From: UBA288 sp964461885
Lineage (GTDB): Archaea; Halobacteriota; Methanomicrobia; Methanomicrobiales; Methanospirillaceae
DNA length: 8,525 nucleotides
NCBI GenBank assembly: GCA_964461885.1
Contig: CAYWVY010000077.1
Coordinates: 1 to 8,525 of the forward strand
Reading direction: 5' to 3'
Shown: positions 5,983-8,525 of the stretch, in pieces
Layout of the letters: every line of letters starts with the position of its first letter
Numbering within the stretch: position 1 is the stretch's first letter
Program-made: the position numbers and the translations under genes
The notes under the pieces: generated by a model
The model's input: the letters and a program-made list of their open reading frames with translations, nothing else
What the model was told of the DNA's origin: nothing
Database searches by the model: none

Positions 5983-6431
5983 GTGGATGCGCCTCCGGGG
6001 AGGGCCGTGAGGAACTCTTTGATTGCGCCCACGAACCGGATGCCCTCCTCGTCGGAGTGCGGATAGTCGAGCTCAAGGAGCGGGATCTTGCGCCGGTGAA
6101 GCAGGAATGTTACCAGTTCGTTCGTGCGAGCGCAGCCCATGCAGCCAAACGAGAGGTCGGCATCGCGGATGATGATCCCCGCTTCGGCCTCTTCGACCTG
6201 AGGGCCGAACAGCGACATCCGTCCTCGGACGCCACTCGGAACCTCGACAGCCGCGTAGCGGAGCCCCTTCTTGGGGTCCTCGGACGTGATCTGGAGCGGG
6301 GGCGAATCGAGCCCGGGCGTCTGTACTCGCTCGCGGACGGCCAGGGCCGATCCGAGCGGCTGGTGACCGAAGCGGGCGACGAGGTCCGAGAGGATCAGGC
6401 TCGTTCCCGGATAGATAAATACCTTGGCCAT
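5979..6431 (-). CDS. mmp5: Methanogenesis marker protein 5
   Basis: A 150-residue protein recognised as methanogenesis marker 5 (family about 140 residues). Seen: N-terminal MAKVFIYPGTSLILSDLV, a central GLRYAAVEVPSGVRGRMSLF (56-75), then DADLSFGCMGCARTNELV (90-107) with the CxxC pair C97/C100, and a C-terminal LLELDYPHSDEEGIRFV. The CxxC pair could bind a metal or take part in redox or iron-sulfur handling; there is no proven function. It is not among the subunits known from the purified MCR activation complex, yet it is encoded between subunits of it. The start is ATG 6431, one base after the mmp6 stop, with GAGG about 9 bases upstream. An ATG at 6482 would read 17 unlike residues inside mmp6. 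The stop overlaps the mmp15 start by 4 bases. Confidence 0.88.
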   Translation of the reverse strand: MAKVFIYPGTSLILSDLVARFGHQPLGSALAVRERVQTPGLDSPPLQITSEDPKKGLRYAAVEVPSGVRGRMSLFGPQVEEAEAGIIIRDADLSFGCMGCARTNELVTFLLHRRKIPLLELDYPHSDEEGIRFVGAIKEFLTALPGGAST

Positions 6432-6432
6432 G

Positions 6433-6912
6433 TCAGGATTCCTCGATGATCTCACGCAGGCGGTCGGGCGAAAGCGGTTCATCGTGCTTCTTCGGCTTTG
6501 CGCGGAGCAGGTCCGCCTTCTTCGGGTCGCGAAGAGCGCGGAGACCGGACGAGATGTACCGGACGAGCCGCATCTCGTTCTCGTGGCCGTAAAAGCCGGG
6601 CCGGGCCCCGCCGAGGTTTGCGCGGCATCGCCGCTCGTCGCCCGGCGGAAAGCCGCGGTCTTTCACGAAGATCCGGTCGGGATCGAGCGCACGGAGCGCT
6701 CCAACCAGCCGCTCGACATCGGCCTCCGGGCCGTTGATCATGAGGCCGAAGCAGGTCTCCTTGATCTGGGTTGCAGGCGCGATCTCGTAGGCCCGCAGGG
6801 CGAGGTCGGCGGCAGTCAGGTCCGGTGAATCGACAAAGACGTACTTCGTCGCGGTGCCGGGGCGTACGCCGGGCCGGGCGGGCGCTGCGCCCGCGGAGGC
6901 CGCCTCGGTCAC
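6433..6912 (-). CDS. mmp6: Methanogenesis marker protein 6
   Basis: A 159-residue protein recognised as methanogenesis marker 6. Seen: TKYVFVDSPDLTAADLALRA (22-41), KETCFGLMINGPEADVERLV (51-70) with C54, and the family hallmark RCRANLGGARPGFYG (95-109) with C96. A basic, Lys-rich patch (DPKKADLLRAKPKKHDE) follows at 129-145. No function is established. The first 20 residues are Ala/Pro/Gly-rich and precede the conserved core, making this copy longer than the usual 130-140 residues. There is no other start codon close to the core, so the extension appears genuine. Start GTG at 6912 overlaps the mmp3 stop as GTGA, with GGAGG 7 bases upstream. One base separates its stop from mmp5. Cytosolic. 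Confidence 0.88.
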   Translation of the reverse strand: MTEAASAGAAPARPGVRPGTATKYVFVDSPDLTAADLALRAYEIAPATQIKETCFGLMINGPEADVERLVGALRALDPDRIFVKDRGFPPGDERRCRANLGGARPGFYGHENEMRLVRYISSGLRALRDPKKADLLRAKPKKHDEPLSPDRLREIIEES

Positions 6913-8429
6913 GGCCGCGCCTCCCGAATATACACAGTCTTTCCTTCCTTCATGCGTCTCAGTTTCCCAATATCAATCACTTCTCCGATCAGGTTCGTTC
7001 CCTCGAACGGCTCGGAGGTCGGGCCGAACTCGGGACTCGTTGAGAGACGCACCCCCACCATCCCGCGCCCCTTGCGGGCGTCGTTGGTGATCGCGAGCGC
7101 GTTCGCCGGACTCTCGCCCACGGGGGGGTTCTCGGGATAGAGCCGGACGTCGATCGGAAGCTTTGGCTTGAAGAGATAGACGTCCTCGAACGAGAAGAAG
7201 AACGGCATCGTCCCGATCGCGTGTGTCCTGAGCCCCGTGATCCGGCGGAAGACCGAGACCGAAGCCGGTGCCGCAGCTTCGTCGAGCCGAATATCGATCA
7301 CGTCCGAGAGCGGGACCGTCGTGACGGAGACTGCGCCGGCCGCGAGCACCTCGAGGGTGGTCCCGGGGTTCTGACCGATCACGACCCGGTCTCCCTCGGT
7401 CTTGTCGGTCTCGAACGCGATGCCCCGGTCGGCAGCAAGGCGAGTCGCGGCCTCGAGCGGAAGGCCGAGCAGGTCGAACCGTGCCGGTTCGCAGGCGACC
7501 GCGATCCGGTCGCCCTCGCGGGCGAGCTTGACCAGCTCGAGACCGTGGCCGACCCGCCCGACAATCGTGTGAAACTGCGAGGCCGGCACGTCCTCGCGAT
7601 AGATATAGAGGCAGCCGCGCCGGGAGCCGGCCGTCCGAGCCGTTACGCACCCTTCTCGCCGTCCCCTGGCTTCCTCTACCGGGACAGACTCCCCTACGAG
7701 CCGCTCCTCGGTAATATGGGTCGAGGCGGTCCGGGTTACGAGGAACTCCTTCGCCTCGAACGCAAGAAGCATGTGCTCGACTGAGGCAGCGGTTGCGGTC
7801 TCGATCTGGTTCCCCCCGTAGCCCTCGGCCGTCACCCCGATACCGGTCACGACCTCCATGCCGTCTTCGAGCGCGAGAGAGCGGTCGGTCGTCGTGAACG
7901 ACCGGCTCGTATCCGCCCAGGAGAGGACGGGCTGGACCGTCTCGAGCCGGTCTTCTCCCCCCAGGCGGTCCACGACCGCGCGGCCCGCGACGATGGTGCC
8001 GACCACGCCGCCGTCCGCACCGGCCCCGTAGTCGGCCGTGTGCCGGGCCCGGGAGCAGATCAGGTACGACCGGGCCGGGTCGTACCCGCCGCACCCGAGG
8101 ATCACATCACCGCGGCGGTACTGATGGGTCCGTCGGGCCGGTGCGATCGTGCTCGGAAAAGGACCGAATGCGACCGAGTTGCGGTCAGCCCACCCGACGT
8201 CCAGGCCTGCAAGCGATGTCGGATCGGGAAGTCGGCTCCCGGGGGCGACCTCGACCGTCACCTCGCCCGCGGTCGCCAGAAGCCGGATGTTCGCGGTTGC
8301 GGCGGCCTCGGCCGTCGAGGGGCGGATAACGGCAACGGCAAAGCGGGGATCGAGTTCCTGGCAGAGGTCAGCAAGGGTTGACCCGTCAGGAAGTTCGCGG
8401 CGGGTGCCGTTGTACTGGATCGTCAGCAT
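6909..8429 (-). CDS. mmp3: Methanogenesis marker protein 3 (UPF0288; MCR activation complex subunit)
   Basis: A 506-residue protein recognised as methanogenesis marker 3 (family UPF0288, about 500 residues). Known: it copurifies with McrC, Mmp7, Mmp17 and A2 in the ATP-dependent MCR activation complex. Seen: an N-terminal beta-grasp-like (ThiS/MoaD-like) stretch MLTIQYNGTRRELPDGSTLA (1-20); a middle part with ILGCGGYDPARSYLICSRAR (110-129), GGVVGTIVAGR (140-150) and EGCVTARTAGSRRGCLYIYR (259-278); and a C-terminal cyclophilin-like part, AITNDARKGRGMVGVRL (445-461) and EPFEGTNLIGEVIDI (473-487). This has led to labels as a peptidyl-prolyl isomerase. Cysteines at 23, 113, 125, 261, 273 and 313 include two spaced pairs (113/125 and 261/273) that may ligate iron-sulfur clusters (inference). 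ATG 8429 lies 7 bases after the upstream gene with GAGG as ribosome binding site. The stop overlaps mmp6 by GTGA. Confidence 0.92.
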   Translation of the reverse strand: MLTIQYNGTRRELPDGSTLADLCQELDPRFAVAVIRPSTAEAAATANIRLLATAGEVTVEVAPGSRLPDPTSLAGLDVGWADRNSVAFGPFPSTIAPARRTHQYRRGDVILGCGGYDPARSYLICSRARHTADYGAGADGGVVGTIVAGRAVVDRLGGEDRLETVQPVLSWADTSRSFTTTDRSLALEDGMEVVTGIGVTAEGYGGNQIETATAASVEHMLLAFEAKEFLVTRTASTHITEERLVGESVPVEEARGRREGCVTARTAGSRRGCLYIYREDVPASQFHTIVGRVGHGLELVKLAREGDRIAVACEPARFDLLGLPLEAATRLAADRGIAFETDKTEGDRVVIGQNPGTTLEVLAAGAVSVTTVPLSDVIDIRLDEAAAPASVSVFRRITGLRTHAIGTMPFFFSFEDVYLFKPKLPIDVRLYPENPPVGESPANALAITNDARKGRGMVGVRLSTSPEFGPTSEPFEGTNLIGEVIDIGKLRRMKEGKTVYIREARP

Positions 8430-8436
8430 CGCGGCC

Positions 8437-8525
8437 TCAGGCTGGACTGCCGGTATCCATGACCCGGCGTTCCTCTTCTGTGAGGTGTTCGAGCACGTCT
8501 GCCACGGGTCCGATCTTGATGATCT
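8437..8525 (-). CDS. atwA: C-terminal end of probable ABC ATPase, MCR activation component A2
   Basis: Only the last 28 residues and stop are in the window: IIKIGPVADVLEHLTEEERR and the tail VMDTGSPA. This resembles the end of an ABC-type ATPase, where a strand of the type 'DGxIIKIGPV' follows the H-loop region. It ends 7 bases before mmp3. Component A2 (AtwA) is a protein with two ABC ATPase domains that drives reductive activation of methyl-coenzyme M reductase and is expected beside these marker genes. The identity rests on the short tail and on context; Walker motifs are outside the window. Another ABC ATPase cannot be excluded. Confidence 0.6.
   Translation of the reverse strand, partial: IIKIGPVADVLEHLTEEERRVMDTGSPA

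Noticed and set aside
6973..8094. A 373-codon open frame on the minus strand
   Set aside because: It overlaps mmp3 in another frame on the same strand and is dominated by Arg and Gly, typical of a frame-shifted reading.
1..8525. CRISPR array, tRNA, rRNA or insertion sequence
   Set aside because: No direct repeats with regular spacers, no cloverleaf-like sequence, no rRNA stretch and no transposase motif was seen on reading both strands.

Overview
The window looks like a chromosomal segment of a high-GC, hydrogenotrophic methanogenic archaeon, most likely of the order Methanomicrobiales (Methanoculleus-like). This rests on a run of 'methanogenesis marker' proteins found almost only in methanogens and relatives, high GC, tight ATGA/GTGA gene overlaps and frequent GTG starts. 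The genus is an inference; no rRNA is present. All supported genes lie on the minus strand, so transcription runs from right to left.

Right part (8525 to 3216): a compact operon. It starts with the last 28 residues of a gene cut by the window edge, probably the two-domain ABC ATPase component A2 (atwA). It continues with mmp3, mmp6, mmp5, mmp15, mmp17 and mmp7. Spacings run from a 4-base overlap to 7 bases, so the genes are almost certainly co-transcribed and translationally coupled. From established knowledge, A2, Mmp3, Mmp7 and Mmp17 form, with McrC, the ATP-dependent complex that reduces the nickel of coenzyme F430 and so activates methyl-coenzyme M reductase (MCR). Mmp5, Mmp6 and Mmp15 have no firmly established job. 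Mmp15 resembles the ATP-dependent iron-sulfur activases of 2-hydroxyacyl-CoA dehydratases.

Middle (3176 to 1505): after a 39-base gap containing a pyrimidine tract come an AhpD/carboxymuconolactone-decarboxylase-like protein with a CxxCxxxH redox motif and an overlapping HI0933/BaiN-type FAD flavoprotein. They are two redox-type proteins directly behind the MCR activation genes.

Left part (1499 to 1): a G+C-rich hairpin separates the flavoprotein from a divergent SIS-domain sugar-phosphate isomerase-like gene. Then comes a non-coding gap of about 170 bases with a 12-base perfect palindrome next to a TATA-like element. Last is the N-terminal part of a PAS-domain signalling protein that runs off the left edge.

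No tRNA, rRNA, CRISPR array, insertion sequence or phage gene was seen. Long plus-strand open frames across the middle are antisense shadows of the minus-strand genes.
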